From NCBI GenBank assembly GCA_025558075.1, contig JAHLKF010000003.1, forward strand, positions 1 to 64,000: a DNA stretch of 64,000 nt, read 5' to 3'. Positions 1-11,025 of the stretch are shown here, one piece after another. The notes beneath the pieces were generated by a model that did no database searches, was not told the DNA's origin, and saw only the letters and a program-made list of their open reading frames with translations. The stretch comes from Gaertneriomyces semiglobifer (Eukaryota > Chytridiomycota > Chytridiomycetes > Spizellomycetales > Spizellomycetaceae). The position numbers and the translations under genes were made by a program. Each line of letters opens with the position of its first letter. Positions within the stretch are counted from its first letter, which is position 1.

Positions 1-2981
1 CCCTCATAATACCCCTTCACATCCATACTCGAACACGAACTCGTACGACGACTACGAGGACCCGTTTGTGTAATGGTTAGGTCTCCACCCGTCACCCCAC
101 TGTGGCCCCTCATCGAACCATTGTTAGAGGGTTGATTCGAGATTTCGGACATGCGTCGTGAAGATGCGGATGTGGGTCTTGTGAATCCCGTCGACTGCTG
201 ATATTGTTGATGATGGTGTTGCTGATGTTGGTGTGCGTGTGGGTGGTCGTACCCCCCTTCGAAATACGACCGCCTTCTCCCACTCTGATACCCCTGCCCA
301 CCACCACCAGGCAAATTAGTATTAGTAGTGTTAATAGCAGTAGGATACAGTGGTGGCGGAGCACTACTCTGCACACCCCCATTCCGTCGCCGGATCTCAT
401 CCAAATACGCTTTCAAAGGGGGTGGAGAAAACGGCCTTCGGCCTCGTAAGTCCGGACGGTCTCTAATATCCCTTTCCCTATCCCTTTCCGCAAAACTCGA
501 TTGGTGGTGGTGTTTATGATGTGTGTTGGGGTGTGGAGAATGTCCCGGGATGGGTTTGGGTGATCGCAAATACGTTTCGGATACGGAGATGGATGGAGCG
601 CGGGATCGCGGGTCGGTGGGTGTATACGCATGTGGAGAGGGTGACATGGTTGCGCTCGTAGTGGTGGTAGTGGTGGTGGTAGTGGTGGTGGTGACTGGCG
701 TAGTGTTTGTGGTGGTTGGTACATCAAACCCACGATGTCGACGCCGGGGTCCTCCCACATCATCCATCTCCCGTTCCTTCCTCTCCATCAAAGGCGACTC
801 CTTTTTCTCCCTCTTCACATCCCGTTCGTCAGCCTCGTGATTTCCTGTTCCGGTTGCTTCACTTTTCGGATGCTCCTTTTCTTCGGTAATGTCATGCAGG
901 CTTTTTCCCTTTTCTTTTTCCTTTTCCCGCTGTTGAGCGCGTTTTTTCATAAACTCTGCCAGACTGACTTTACGCACTGTGGTCGCTGTGGGTGTCGGTG
1001 TCATTGGGGTCGTCGGAACCGAATTCGTACCGTCCATCTCATTATTGGCATTTATAGGCGTGCCAATCTGCGTATGAGGATCCGTACTCAACCGTGGACG
1101 AGGAGGCGGGATGTGAAGACTATTTCTATCCGACGCACCAGGTAAGGAAATCGACAACGGCACAGGGACCACCCCCTCCATCTCAATCTGATCCTCATCA
1201 CTCTCTCCACTCTCATTGTCACTCCCTTCCTGTTTCACGGGTTGAGATTCACTCTCTGCATCACTGTGTCCCTCTCGATCTCGCAACTTTTCCACGTCCT
1301 CTGTAGCTCGATCGTCGTCCACATCCATTGCACCTCCATCTTCCTCGTTTGGCTTCTCAGTATCTGATACACGACGACCCGCATTCTTTACGTTCCGACA
1401 GCAATCGCAGACACAGACACACCCGCTCGCCTTCCACCCTTCCATCAACACCACCACCTCCTGTCCCCTCACCACAGGCTTCGTCGTAAACACACCCAAA
1501 TACACCATCTCATTAATCAACCTCCCCCGACCACCTTCTCCCGCTTCCCCATCTCCATCCTCATTCCCACTCTTCTTATCGACAACAACACAACTCCGTA
1601 AGACAGCATTCGCCCGCTCCGCGCAGCAGGTGAACCGCACATACCGACACGGCGACGTGGCATACACCCGCGTGTCAACGACCAATGGGGCGGTGGACGT
1701 ACGTAACGCGAAACACCGGGCCATATGCGGGACGACAAACGGGGGCACCACGCGGTCACGCAGTCGATCTCGTTGCACATCCTCTTTGGCAATCCCCACT
1801 TGTGAAGATACATCATTCGTACCAAAACCGTCTTTTGATTGTGAGTCTGAAGAAAAGTAGTGGTATACTCCCCCGATACTCCCGATCCACCCCTCCACAT
1901 CCCGCGTGACGAAACACGCCCATCCGCCTTTAACCCGTTGAGCGACCGTTGATTCCACAAACCTGTCCAGAAAATGTGCGTCAATGGGAACGAGTAACCC
2001 CGGATCACGACGCGATTGTGGGGGTAACATGCCCTTGGTGCCTCGCCGGGCATGAAAAGCGACCAGGACTTTACGGAGATGCGACGTGACCACGGAGGAG
2101 AAGAGGGAAAACGAGAGGGGAATGTAATGCATGGAGGAATGGTACATGCGCGTATGGTAGTGATGTGCGTCAGTAGCCGTCAGACCATCACTGTCGATAT
2201 CAAGATGTGGGGGTATCTGTCCGTCTGTAGTAGTAATAACCTCATCCCAATCGTCCTCTGACTCGGTTTCACTATCATCGTCGTTTTCTTTCCGTCGTCG
2301 TTCTCTCTGGCGTTCCCGTTCTTTTAGCTTTTTGTTCCGCAGTGATTTTTCATAGTTTCTTAACACTCCCCACATGATTTCTGCATCGTTCCCGCGGCCG
2401 CGAGGTCGTAGAAGTGGGGCACCATTTGTAGGGAAATAATCGTTATGTAGAGAAGAAGACGTGGGAAGCGGGGATACCGGGTCTTTAGCACGCTCCGACC
2501 GGTCTCGTTCCTTCTCCTTGTCTCGCTCTCTACGATACCCCGTCCCAGCAATACTATTCACAGTCCCACCCACACTCGGGCGTTTCCCACGTTTTCTCGG
2601 GGACTCTCCTCCATTCCTCAATCCCTCTGCGGTTCCTCTTCTCCCACTCCACGCAGCAGCAGCACCAACAGTAGTCTCTCCATCATCCACCACACGGGTA
2701 GTAGTAGCCCCACCACCACGTCGTCTCCGCATCATCTGCACCTCCATGGCCCGTTTCCGGTCAACCTCTCGCGGCACACATCGTTCACAGAACCATTCTT
2801 CGGGAACGTGTCGGTCATCAACCCCGACGCAGACCATGTGTTGCCATTTGCCGCAACGGTCACATGCAATGGTCGACCCGTCGTCGTCGGTGAATGTACA
2901 GATACAGCGGATTTCGTCGTCGGAAAAGTGGGAGGACGGGGACGTGGGTGAGGGTGAACGGGGGCGACGGCGTTTGGACAT
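1..2981 (-). CDS. PHD finger and divergent SET-domain protein (Set3/MLL5-like), C-terminus cut by window edge
   Basis: One open frame runs without a stop from the ATG at 2981 to the window edge, giving about 993 codons with no 3' end. Residues 26-72 form a C4HC3 PHD finger (CIC, CDRCGKWQH, CVGV, CERC), a type that reads histone H3 tails. Around residues 280-530 lies a SET-like region. Where active enzymes carry the RFINHSCDPN motif it reads RYVRFTCCAERANAVLR, followed by GVFTTKPVVRGQEVVV and a cysteine cluster (CVCVCDCC). That layout and degeneracy recall the Set3/MLL5 class, which are usually chromatin adaptors rather than methyltransferases. The rest is low-complexity: an acidic and basic middle, a polythreonine tract near 660-705, and a His/Gln-rich stretch. 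A nuclear chromatin role is inferred. Confidence 0.8.
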   Translation of the reverse strand, partial: MSKRRRPRSPSPTSPSSHFSDDEIRCICTFTDDDGSTIACDRCGKWQHMVCVGVDDRHVPEEWFCERCVPREVDRKRAMEVQMMRRRRGGGATTTRVVDDGETTVGAAAAWSGRRGTAEGLRNGGESPRKRGKRPSVGGTVNSIAGTGYRRERDKEKERDRSERAKDPVSPLPTSSSLHNDYFPTNGAPLLRPRGRGNDAEIMWGVLRNYEKSLRNKKLKERERQRERRRKENDDDSETESEDDWDEVITTTDGQIPPHLDIDSDGLTATDAHHYHTRMYHSSMHYIPLSFSLFSSVVTSHLRKVLVAFHARRGTKGMLPPQSRRDPGLLVPIDAHFLDRFVESTVAQRVKGGWACFVTRDVEGWIGSIGGVYHYFSSDSQSKDGFGTNDVSSQVGIAKEDVQRDRLRDRVVPPFVVPHMARCFALRTSTAPLVVDTRVYATSPCRYVRFTCCAERANAVLRSCVVVDKKSGNEDGDGEAGEGGRGRLINEMVYLGVFTTKPVVRGQEVVVLMEGWKASGCVCVCDCCRNVKNAGRRVSDTEKPNEEDGGAMDVDDDRATEDVEKLRDREGHSDAESESQPVKQEGSDNESGESDEDQIEMEGVVPVPLSISLPGASDRNSLHIPPPRPRLSTDPHTQIGTPINANNEMDGTNSVPTTPMTPTPTATTVRKVSLAEFMKKRAQQREKEKEKGKSLHDITEEKEHPKSEATGTGNHEADERDVKREKKESPLMERKEREMDDVGGPRRRHRGFDVPTTTNTTPVTTTTTTTTTTTTSATMSPSPHAYTPTDPRSRAPSISVSETYLRSPKPIPGHSPHPNTHHKHHHQSSFAERDRERDIRDRPDLRGRRPFSPPPLKAYLDEIRRRNGGVQSSAPPPLYPTAINTTNTNLPGGGGQGYQSGRRRSYFEGGYDHPHAHQHQQHHHQQYQQSTGFTRPTSASSRRMSEISNQPSNNGSMRGHSGVTGGDLTITQTGPRSRRTSSCSSMDVKGYYE

Positions 2982-3106
2982 TGGTGAGGGCAGTTTTTCT
3001 CTGTTCTGCCCGTTTGTATATGTACACAACAACCTATACCTCCTTTTCTAGCACCTGGCTAAAGTCCTAATATTATAGGCCCCACTTCCCTTCCCAGTTA
3101 TCCAGG

Positions 3107-3607
3107 ATGACTGTGCCACTCCACGAAATGTATGTATTCAAGGCATCCCTGTACATGTACAAATTCATGCAATCAACTCTCTTTAATGGGCTGCCCACAC
3201 AAGCATGTTGGTGGTCCACCCAGGTAGAAGGGCCGTGTAAGGACTGCAAGGTAAGTGTTGTGCAATTCCAGCACGGATATGGGAGGCGACCAGACGGACC
3301 TACGGAGCGTGAAGGGAGCGTGTGGGGCACAGATGGGGAGGAAACTCGTCGCCGCCGCTCAAACTGCCCAGTTTCGATGTTTTGGACTGTGTGACACTTG
3401 ATCGCCCGTTGTCTATATGGCAGCACCATGCACGGGTAAGCATGTCTTGTACTTGTCATTGTTTGCTGGTCCCCTACTCTTGCGTTGTTCACCGATCAGT
3501 ATGTCATTGCACATCAGGACGATTTCACGGCAGAAGCGAACATACGAACACGATCTCCCTTCCGCCTTCATCATTATGTGTACGAAGAGAGACGTACCAG
3601 AAATTGA
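3107..3607 (+). CDS. possible small spliced gene, unknown
   Basis: Tentative three-exon model: join(3107..3250, 3319..3435, 3500..3607), 122 residues. The introns (68 and 64 nt) have GTAAGT and GTAAGC donors and AG acceptors, the usual size here, and all phases close. The first exon begins MTVPLHEMYVFKASLYMY and ends in a Cys-rich CWW...CKDC stretch. The last two exons join into a coherent reading (SIWQHHARYVIAHQDDF). I recognise no family. It could be a relic or chance splicing signals in non-coding DNA, since the middle exon is open upstream only back to a stop just before 3313. Confidence 0.3.
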
Positions 3608-4120
3608 TCGACGAAGAGATGAATGTTATTGATGCCTTGTTGCCGCCTACGTTGGAGCAATTCGTGGACATCTTTTTCCCAACAAGAATTCACCGCGGCT
3701 ACCCTGGCGTAGCAAGAGAGAGCAGTTATTGGATTGTCAAGCGACGGAGGGTGGTGCGTTGCGGAAAAATGAGATACATTCTTTACGAAATCCTACTCCC
3801 CTTCTTCGAGGCCGTCTTGTTTGTCAGGGAATAGGCAGGATTGTGTTGTGAAGGGTGAGCTATACCGTAAGTTGTCGCTGGTGCCAGTGTTCGAGTGTAA
3901 TGGTTCCTTTTTTACTTTTTTACCTTTAGAGGTGAGACGTGCCTCTTGTTTGTGTTGGGAAGCGAAAGGCGATTGACGAACAAAGACGGACGCCGAAGAA
4001 AGGGCTGACGGTTTGGGGTATATTCATACGTCGTCGAGTTACGAAATCGCTGTTCTGGAAATGAGGAAACTATATCCACCAGCCGACAAGTACATCAAAT
4101 GTGCCATCTGACGCCGTGCC

Positions 4121-4184
4121 CTTCCCATTCTTCCACTGCCGTCCAAATCTACAGTGGATGGGAAGGCGGTGGAAGAATGGGAAG
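4121..4184. repeat. inverted repeat (20-bp arms, 24-nt loop)
   Basis: The left arm at 4121-4140 (cttcccattcttccactgcc) is the reverse complement of 4165-4184 except for one position that can form a G-U pair. It could be a hairpin in RNA or a remnant of a small inverted-repeat element. No gene overlaps it. Confidence 0.7.
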
Positions 4185-4839
4185 AAGCCGGAAAGCTAGC
4201 TAACGCAAGGGTATCCGTAAGGCCTATCTTGATAGCATGGCATGACTAATTTTTATGCTATAATCGTTGACAGGTTGATAAGTTTTGTACTCGATAAGCA
4301 ACCATGAAGAATTGAAAGCGATAACTGCTTTCATGTGATGCTGTGTGAGTGCCACGTGCAAGCATCATGTGATCTGAGATGGGGAGATTTGATTTGATCT
4401 CTTGCACGATCTGTTGCGTTACGTCAGCGCCAGGTGAAGATGATCGCCTCCTTTCCGCGGAGATGGTGCCCTTGCGCGTGTCTTCCGCTTGCATCCTGTG
4501 GGGGAAATTACTTATGCTTTTGTGGAGAACAGTTAATTCACAGCAGCGAAGTATAATTCATTGGAAGCATTCAAATGGACCTGGATCGATCTGGAGTGTA
4601 TGTTGATTGAAGCTAATAGCTAAGGATGGAAGTAGGTTCTGGGTAAGATCAGAATGTCTCGTCCTGGGCGTACTATGTGTGGGTGTGTGCAGTGGGTGTC
4701 AACGTCAACTCGATCCAGGATGATCCAAATTAACAAAGCAGATCCCATCCATCTCCTTTCCTTTTGCATTGATCTGATTCACATCTCGCACACACACACA
4801 GACACAGACACCCCGACGCATAATAATCCACGTGAAAAC

Positions 4840-4849
4840 TTATATATAA
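4840..4849 (+). promoter_or_regulatory. TATA-like element upstream of LYS20
   Basis: The sequence ttatatataa lies about 260 nt before the homocitrate synthase ATG and is followed by a C/T-rich region. Assignment rests only on sequence and position. Confidence 0.3.
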
Positions 4850-5105
4850 CCTTTTGTCGCCTCGCCTCCCCTTCCCACGCCCGCCGCCATTTATTCTCAC
4901 ACACACACGCACGCACGCCTGCCTCATCTCCCTTCGCCATCTTTTTTTGCCCCCGCACGAGATATAAAAAGACAGCTGTCCATCTGCCCTCCCCCCACTT
5001 TCGTAGTTTCTCTTCTGCAGCATCATCATATATATTCAAACGTCTCACGGACATTCATACAGATAGTATACCATACAGCACAACAACAACACCGATTTCC
5101 ACAAG

Positions 5106-6594
5106 ATGTCACCGCCAACACATATCCAGAACGGTGCCCACAATGGGCCGGACAGAGCCGCAGAGAACATTCACGCCCCGTCAACAACGAATCACTACGC
5201 CCCGAGACCGAGTGATTTGTTGAGTAGGGTCGATAACTTTTCCATCATCGAGTCAACTCTAAGAGGTGAGTTTACATGCAGCCAAAAAGTAGCCTGAGGT
5301 GTGAACGCAGGAGCGGTGTAAAACGTGTTCAGGCTGGGAAAAAAGCGTGCATGGAAGTTGAAAAGCGCCAGAGAGACCGAGAACCAAATAGAAATGACAC
5401 GAAATAGTGAGCGATGGCATTAACAAAGGATTCCGTTTTACAGAGGGAGAACAATTTGCCAATGCATTCTTCGACACGGCAACAAAGATCAAAATCGCCA
5501 AAGCTCTCGATGAATTCGGAGTAGAATACATTGAACTCACATCCCCTGCCGCATCCGAACAATCCCGCGCCGATATTGAGGCCATTACCAAACTCGGCCT
5601 CAAGGCCAAAATTCTCTCTCACATCCGGTGCCACATGGACGATGCGCGAATTGCCGTAGAAACGGGTGTGGACGGGCTTGATGTCGTCATCGGCACCTCG
5701 TCGTTTTTGCGCGAGTTCTCGCATGGAAAAGACATGACCTACATCACCAAGCAGGCCATTGAAGTCGTCGAGTTCATCAAATCAAAGGGATTAGAAGTCC
5801 GATTTTCTAGTGAAGACTCGTTCCGCTCAGACCTCGTGGATTTGTTGAATATCTACCGCGCCGTCGACAAGATTGGTGTCAACCGCGTCGGAATAGCGGA
5901 TACCGTTGGGTGCGCAAACCCGCGTCAAGTCTACGAACTTGTGCGGACGCTTCGCGGCGTAGTTTCCTGTGACATCGAATGTCACTTTCACAATGATACC
6001 GGCTGTGGCATTGCGAACGCCTATGCGGCCCTAGAGGCGGGTGCCACGCATATCGATACCTCGGTACTCGGTATCGGTGAGCGAAACGGTATTACCCCTC
6101 TCGGCGGTTTCTGTGCCAGAATGTACGTTGCAAACAAGGACTATATCATGTCCAAGTACAAGCTTCACAAGCTGCGCGACCTTGAAAACATTGTCGCAGA
6201 GGCCGTGCAAATCCAAGTGCCGTTTAACAACTATATCACTGGATATTGCGCGTTCACTCACAAGGCCGGTATCCACGCCAAGGCCATTTTGAACAACCCC
6301 TCGACATATGAAATCCTCAAGCCGGAAGACTTTGGCATGACGCGATATGTGAGTATCGGGCATCGGTTGACGGGATGGAATGCCGTCAAGAACCGTGTGC
6401 AACAACTGGATTTGATGTTGACCGATGAGGATGTCAAGGCTGTCACTGCCGAGATCAAGCAGTTGGCGGATATCCGACCATTAAATATTGATGAGGTAGA
6501 TACGCTCTTGAGAAAGTTCCATGAGGACAAGAATGGAGTGAGGAGTAGTGCATTTGAAGGAATTGATGATGACGTGGAGGAGGCAAGGTGTTGA
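5106..6594 (+). CDS. LYS20: homocitrate synthase
   Basis: Spliced join(5106..5265, 5444..6594), 436 residues. It condenses acetyl-CoA with 2-oxoglutarate to homocitrate, the first step of the alpha-aminoadipate lysine pathway. The single intron splits the active-site signature, and splicing restores STLREGEQF; the exon-2 frame alone lacks it. Other hallmarks are the metal-binding HFHND within [16 protein letters not shown], the [11 protein letters not shown] segment and the [10 protein letters not shown] motif, all in family order. Length agrees with yeast Lys20/Lys21. I see no mitochondrial presequence in the first 50 residues (polar, rich in Asn, His and Pro), as in Lys20. Expected control is lysine feedback at the C-terminal region; no regulatory site is visible in the DNA. 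Confidence 0.96.
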
Positions 6595-7300
6595 GCTATC
6601 AGTGACCTTTATACGAGGAAGGGAGTGCAAAGCTTTTTTGTTTAGATTTACTCCGTTTTTGAACAAGAACATGTGTATCGCGCAAATACTTTTCATCTCG
6701 ACGTTGTCATAATTTGCTGCGGCTGATATATAGAACGATATGGACGGCTGAATTCTCACATTGACACATGAATCCTACTATAATGCAGTACCGAAAGGCT
6801 CCTTCATTGTTCTAAAACGATCGAGGCCCGCAATTTCTGCTGTTTTACGTCCTGGATGCTTGAAGTGCCCACCTCTAGATCTAGATCCAGATCTATCCAA
6901 GACAGAAATGCAAAACGCTGGGCATGAAGGTTAACATCACGTGCTCCTTTAGTAGAAGCCTTGTCATGATGAACCGAAAAGCATACGCGGATCGGACTTT
7001 CAGAGTGCTTATGTCAGAAGGTATTACGTAAGCTGCGGGCATGGCCGTATAAAATTGGAGCGGGTTGCGTTCTCGTCCCGTATTCACTGACATTCACCGC
7101 CAATTCGCCCCTTCCAGGTGCATCCCATTCACCCACACTAGTGACAGGCGCCAGGCAGCAGGCGAGTGCAGCCGGGGGACAGTAGGCCGTACGAGTAGAG
7201 AGAGTCATTTTGGCAGAGAGCGTGAACCGCCGTGGTGGAGGAGTTTCCCGTCGCATCGATTTCCCGATCAAGACACCGTTCACAACATATATAGGGCAAG
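6595..7300. other. intergenic region
   Basis: About 700 nt between two same-strand genes. No gene is recognised. A short internal repeat of 'agatct' occurs at 6876-6896, and 'catatata' (about 7287-7294) lies directly before the fatty acid hydroxylase start. Confidence 0.5.
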
Positions 7301-8600
7301 ATGATGGGCCTTCCATCCTCAACTGCCGCAGTGGCGGCGTCAGCTGCCGCGTTAGCATCAGCTGCCATTACTGCCGACACCATCACCCAGCGTACCCACA
7401 CGAACGCTGACAAATCCACAAAAGACGCTTCTTCGTCGCCATCGGCACCAGCAGCGACCGGACCGACGACATCTACATCCCTCTCCTCCTACACGCGTGC
7501 CCAAATCCGACAACACACGACCGCGAAATCGCTATGGGTCATCTTCAATCACAAGGTGTATGATGTGACAGAGTTCATGTTTGATCATCCTGGTGGTGAA
7601 GAGTTCTTGTTACAGTATGGTGGAGAAGATATTACATCTGTTATGGCAGACGAAAGTGCGGGGGGGCATGTTCACTCCGAGGGCGCGTATGAGGTGTTGG
7701 ACGAGTACTGTATCGGGGTTGTTAGAAAGGAAGGAGACGCTGAACAAGATCACGATGATGAAGGAGCTGATCATTTGGCACCATTGAGCACACAATCCAT
7801 CCTCGGCAAGAAGCAACCGTTCATTGATTTGTCCCTTCCGATGCTCGCGCAAATGTGGTCCAAAAACTTTTCGAAAGAGTTTTACCTCACCCAGGTCCAT
7901 ATTCCTCGCCACGTCCCGTATTCTGCTCCTATTTTCGGACATCCGTTACTGGAGATGTTTACCAAGACCCCGTGGTGGGTGATCCCGATCTTGTGGGTTC
8001 CCATCTGGATGACGGCCATCTACTTTTCTGTTCAGTTGCAAGGTGTGTCGGCGACAATGACGTTGGGACCTGCCGGTGTTATTCTGTGGACGTTGCTCGA
8101 ATATGGATTACATCGGTTTGTCTTTCATGTGGACAAGTGGTTGCCTGACAACCGGCTAGCATTGACCGCACATTTCTTGTTGCACGGGATACATCATTAC
8201 ATCCCGATGGATCGGTATGTATCACGAGTCCTTCAAAGTCGGTGACGTTTTTTGTCCATTTTTCGTGTGGTCTGACTCTTTGGTTCCTTTTTTTTGTGTG
8301 TGATGTAGGATGCGTCTGGTCATGCCTCCTGCCCTCTCCCTCTTCATCGCCTTCTGTCTTTACTCCCTCTTCTCCCTCTTCCTGGCACCAGCAACCGTCA
8401 TCAGCCTCGCGACGGGCGTTATTCCGGGGTACATCACGTACGACTTGATCCACTACTACCTCCACCATGGCCGGCCTCTCACGCATCACCTGCGGAATAT
8501 GAAAACCTATCACTTGGATCATCATTATAAAGACCCGGAGAGGGGATTTGGGATCAGTTCTACGTGGTGGGATTGGGGGTTTGGCAGTTTGTTGGATTAA
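7301..8600 (+). CDS. SCS7: fatty acid 2-hydroxylase with N-terminal cytochrome b5 domain
   Basis: Spliced join(7301..8214, 8309..8600), 401 residues. The enzyme 2-hydroxylates the very-long-chain acyl group of ceramides in the endoplasmic reticulum. Residues about 65-150 are a cytochrome b5 fold with the haem-binding FDHPGGEEF segment. A fatty-acid-hydroxylase domain follows, with membrane-spanning stretches and the di-iron histidine clusters (HGIHH, YYLHHG, HHLRN, YHLDHHY). The 94-nt intron falls between HHYIPMDR and the next membrane segment; joining it restores the family order. Two ATGs (7301, 7304) sit in frame, and a low-complexity Ala/Ser/Thr leader precedes the b5 domain. Confidence 0.95.
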
Positions 8601-9348
8601 ATGGAAAAATGCTGAAACGGAAACGAGGGTGTGTGTCGTTAAAGCACACGATGATCGTTTTTTTCTTTTGATGGTGGAGGGTTGCTGGGTTTTCTGTGCA
8701 CAAATTGTTTTTTTTCTGGTCCCCGCCCCGCCGGTACGACGACTTTTGGATTCTGATTAGTATCGCGAATCGTTACCGATTATTCCCCACCATCATTCTC
8801 GGTCGACGCTGATCTGACATGATTGGATTACACCTTTGCCCTTCTGGAGGATGCTACATTCACCGACGGACCCAGCGGTTTTTCGCGGACTTACCATTCA
8901 GAAAAATGCAACAACCGGAAACACATACGGAAGGGGAGTGAAAAAATGGTTCAGAGAAAGGAAAACTTGAAAGAAATGAACTTTCTATATTTGAACGTTT
9001 GTTGGGATTTAATATTTTTTGTTAGTTTCCTTGTTCTTTTTTTGATGGGTTTAATGAGAGTTTGGGATGTTTGTGGGCTAGGCGGGGGGTGGAAATTTTC
9101 GGAAACTTCGTACTTTGTCTGTAATAGGATACCAACACAGACATTGATAATAGAATTGATTGATGGAGTATTTTGTGGATATAACACTTGTAATTGTTCC
9201 TATCTTTTTAAATTCAGGCAAGGTGACCATAAAGTTGTTTGTCAACATAGCGTCTAACCTCAACCGTCCACCTAAGGACCACCTTAAGGTGTAAAAGAGA
9301 CTTTATGCATTTTCTGATAAATGTGAAGAAGAGGAATGAAATATCAAC
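8601..9348. other. intergenic region before tRNA-Ala
   Basis: No gene is recognised. The stretch contains AT-rich segments and T runs and ends at the tRNA gene. Confidence 0.5.
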
Positions 9349-9421
9349 GGGGAATTAGCTCAAATGGTAGAGCGCTCGCTTAGCATGCGAGAGGCACGGG
9401 GATCAATGCCCCGATTCTCCA
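9349..9421 (+). tRNA. tRNA-Ala (anticodon AGC)
   Basis: A full cloverleaf is readable. The acceptor GGGGAAT pairs with ATTCTCC (one G-U), the D-arm contains AGCTCAAATGGTAGAGC, the anticodon stem is CTCGC/GCGAG with loop TTAGCAT and anticodon AGC at 9382-9384. The T-arm is CGGGG...CCCCG with loop ATCAATG (consensus TTCAANN with a change at its first position). The discriminator base is A. No intron. AGC is read as IGC for GCU/GCC/GCA alanine codons. The adjoining downstream DNA is the start of the first repeat island. Confidence 0.96.
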
Positions 9422-9424
9422 ATA

Positions 9425-9430
9425 TTTTTT
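9425..9430 (+). terminator. RNA polymerase III terminator of tRNA-Ala
   Basis: A run of six T residues starts four bases after the tRNA 3' end, as expected for Pol III termination. Confidence 0.8.
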
Positions 9431-10056
9431 GCGTGGATGTTTTATTTTCGGAAAACTGCGATGTGGACCGGAAAACGCTAATGCGAGGGTTTAATTGGAC
9501 GTAAGGACGGCTATTCGTAACTCGGCGAAGCTTATAAACGTGCGGAAAACTGGCAAATGCCATGGTGTCAAACGTCCGGAGGTTTTGCGGGAGGTTCCCT
9601 GAAAACAGTCAGGATGTCCACGCATTAGCTCCTTGATTCAGCCGCCACTTGAATTAACTTTAAACATATAACATCAACAGCCAACTTGGACAGGAATTGA
9701 CGGTACGTGCCCGTGGGCAACTTGACCTTGAAGTTTTCTTTGAGCGACAATACGCATATGGCGGCATGCGTTTGGCGAACCCTCCGTGACCTTTTTCGGT
9801 GGGCAAATCATTTGGAAGCGGTCGTTAGAGCATGGGGTGTTGTAATGACGCTCCTGGCATGGGGACTATGGTAGGCTCCATCTGTCCAGGTCGGACGTTT
9901 ATGGCAAACGGACCCAGTTGGATTTCGCGAAACCATTGATCAGCCTGCGGTACTTTTTTGAATTGATGGGTTTCTTCACTAACCATATTGACCATAGTGA
10001 TCGATTCTGAAGTTGGTCACCGACTGGTACGATAGACGTGCTTGGCCGGCTTGCCA

Positions 10057-10082
10057 TGATCCACTATCATGATAGTGGATCA
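10057..10082. repeat. perfect 26-bp palindrome
   Basis: The sequence tgatccactatcat continued by gatagtggatca reads identically on both strands. It could be a protein-binding site, a cruciform or a relic junction of an inverted duplication. It overlaps the start of the possible oxidoreductase relic. Confidence 0.85.
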
Positions 10083-10200
10083 AAAGCACCACGTGCTTGG
10101 TGTCAACAATATCCTGTTTCTTTCAAGCGCTGATTTGCCACCATTTATCGGAAGCAACAACGCTAATAAGAGAAGCACCCAATGCGCCTTATGGAAGCGC
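10069..10200 (+). pseudogene. possible relic of a GMC oxidoreductase C-terminus
   Basis: A frame reading VDQKHHVLGVNNILFL, then FIGSNNANK and CALWKRI resembles the C-terminal end of glucose-methanol-choline oxidoreductases. There the order is a Val-Asp, a V-x-G-V-x-N-L strand, a phenylalanine/proline/glycine loop with Asn-Pro, and an ALA-x-R-I/L helix. No flavin-binding N-terminus is visible upstream, and the catalytic His region is not seen. If the match is right, this is an eroded fragment. It could also be chance similarity. Confidence 0.3.
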
Positions 10201-11025
10201 ATCGTCAATCAAGGTCGCAATCACTTGGAGATCGTATGGAGATCGCGAAAAACGGATTCACCCTTCGCAGAGGAATTCCAAGCTACCTGTAGACAGGGAT
10301 CAGCAGCAATCAATGGCTGTTTCATCAAGACTGTTTCCAGCCTCAAAGATGACGAGCATCGCGACTGGAACCTTAGGCTACTCCCAACCTGCCGCTCTTT
10401 CGCTATGGCTTGTGGTGGAGGTTCAGCAACGCATGGACATATGATTCCTTGAGGACGAGGACAACACTGTTCACATTCGGGCTACATGACCTCCACTCTG
10501 AAGTTTCTCGTGATGATGAATTACGTGTTATGTGGGTCAATGGAGAGAGTACGTCCTCCAAGCTTCACAGGCAAACTTTAACACATTGCACGGAAAGCGA
10601 CCAGACTTCCGTGTGGTAAACCACGCCTTCTCGGAAGATGCCTTTGGCGACTTCAAGAAAACTTCAGTCAAAAGCCAGTAGTGCCCATGGCGTTGCACAT
10701 TTTATGAAATTGGCGATCTTTCTACAAGGAAGTGTCAATGCGAAAAGTCGCAGGGAGAACAGGATCGAACGGCAATGGCCCACGACCGATGACCCACGAT
10801 GGCATATGCCCGACGAGCTTGTTTTGTTCTTTTCCTTCAACCCTTCAAAGACGGGCGTCGTTGGACATTGTACCAGTCTTATAATTTCCGGGCTATATGC
10901 CATTGTGGGTCATGGATCGTTGAACATTGTACCACCTGCCACCTGAGAGTGGATTGCCTGTAGCTTTTGAACAATGTACGTATGTGCGTTTAGTTGCCAT
11001 GCCTTCGTAAACCGCACCGACTTTA

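Larger units (their letters stand above)
3608..5105. other. intergenic region upstream of homocitrate synthase
   Basis: No convincing gene is visible. It holds a 20-bp inverted repeat (4121-4184), CA-rich simple repeats (about 4790-4812 and 4899-4919), a TATA-like tract at 4840 and pyrimidine-rich stretches typical of a fungal promoter and 5' leader. Confidence 0.5.
9431..11025. other. gene-poor island, left part
   Basis: No intact gene is found. The segment includes a 26-bp perfect palindrome (10057-10082) and a probable relic of an oxidoreductase C-terminus just after it. The remaining short frames do not resemble families I know. Confidence 0.5.

Noticed and set aside
640..710. GGT/GTG trinucleotide run as a microsatellite locus
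   Set aside because: It is coding: it gives a polythreonine tract inside the open PHD-SET gene.
3322..3834. 170-codon frame running through 3436-3834
   Set aside because: It reads through a good GT-AG intron (3436-3499); the spliced reading is more protein-like, and the downstream part of the long frame has no recognisable content.
4780..5050. Long minus-strand Arg/Cys/Val-rich frames in the LYS20 promoter
   Set aside because: Produced by CA-rich simple repeats and pyrimidine tracts; no family resemblance.
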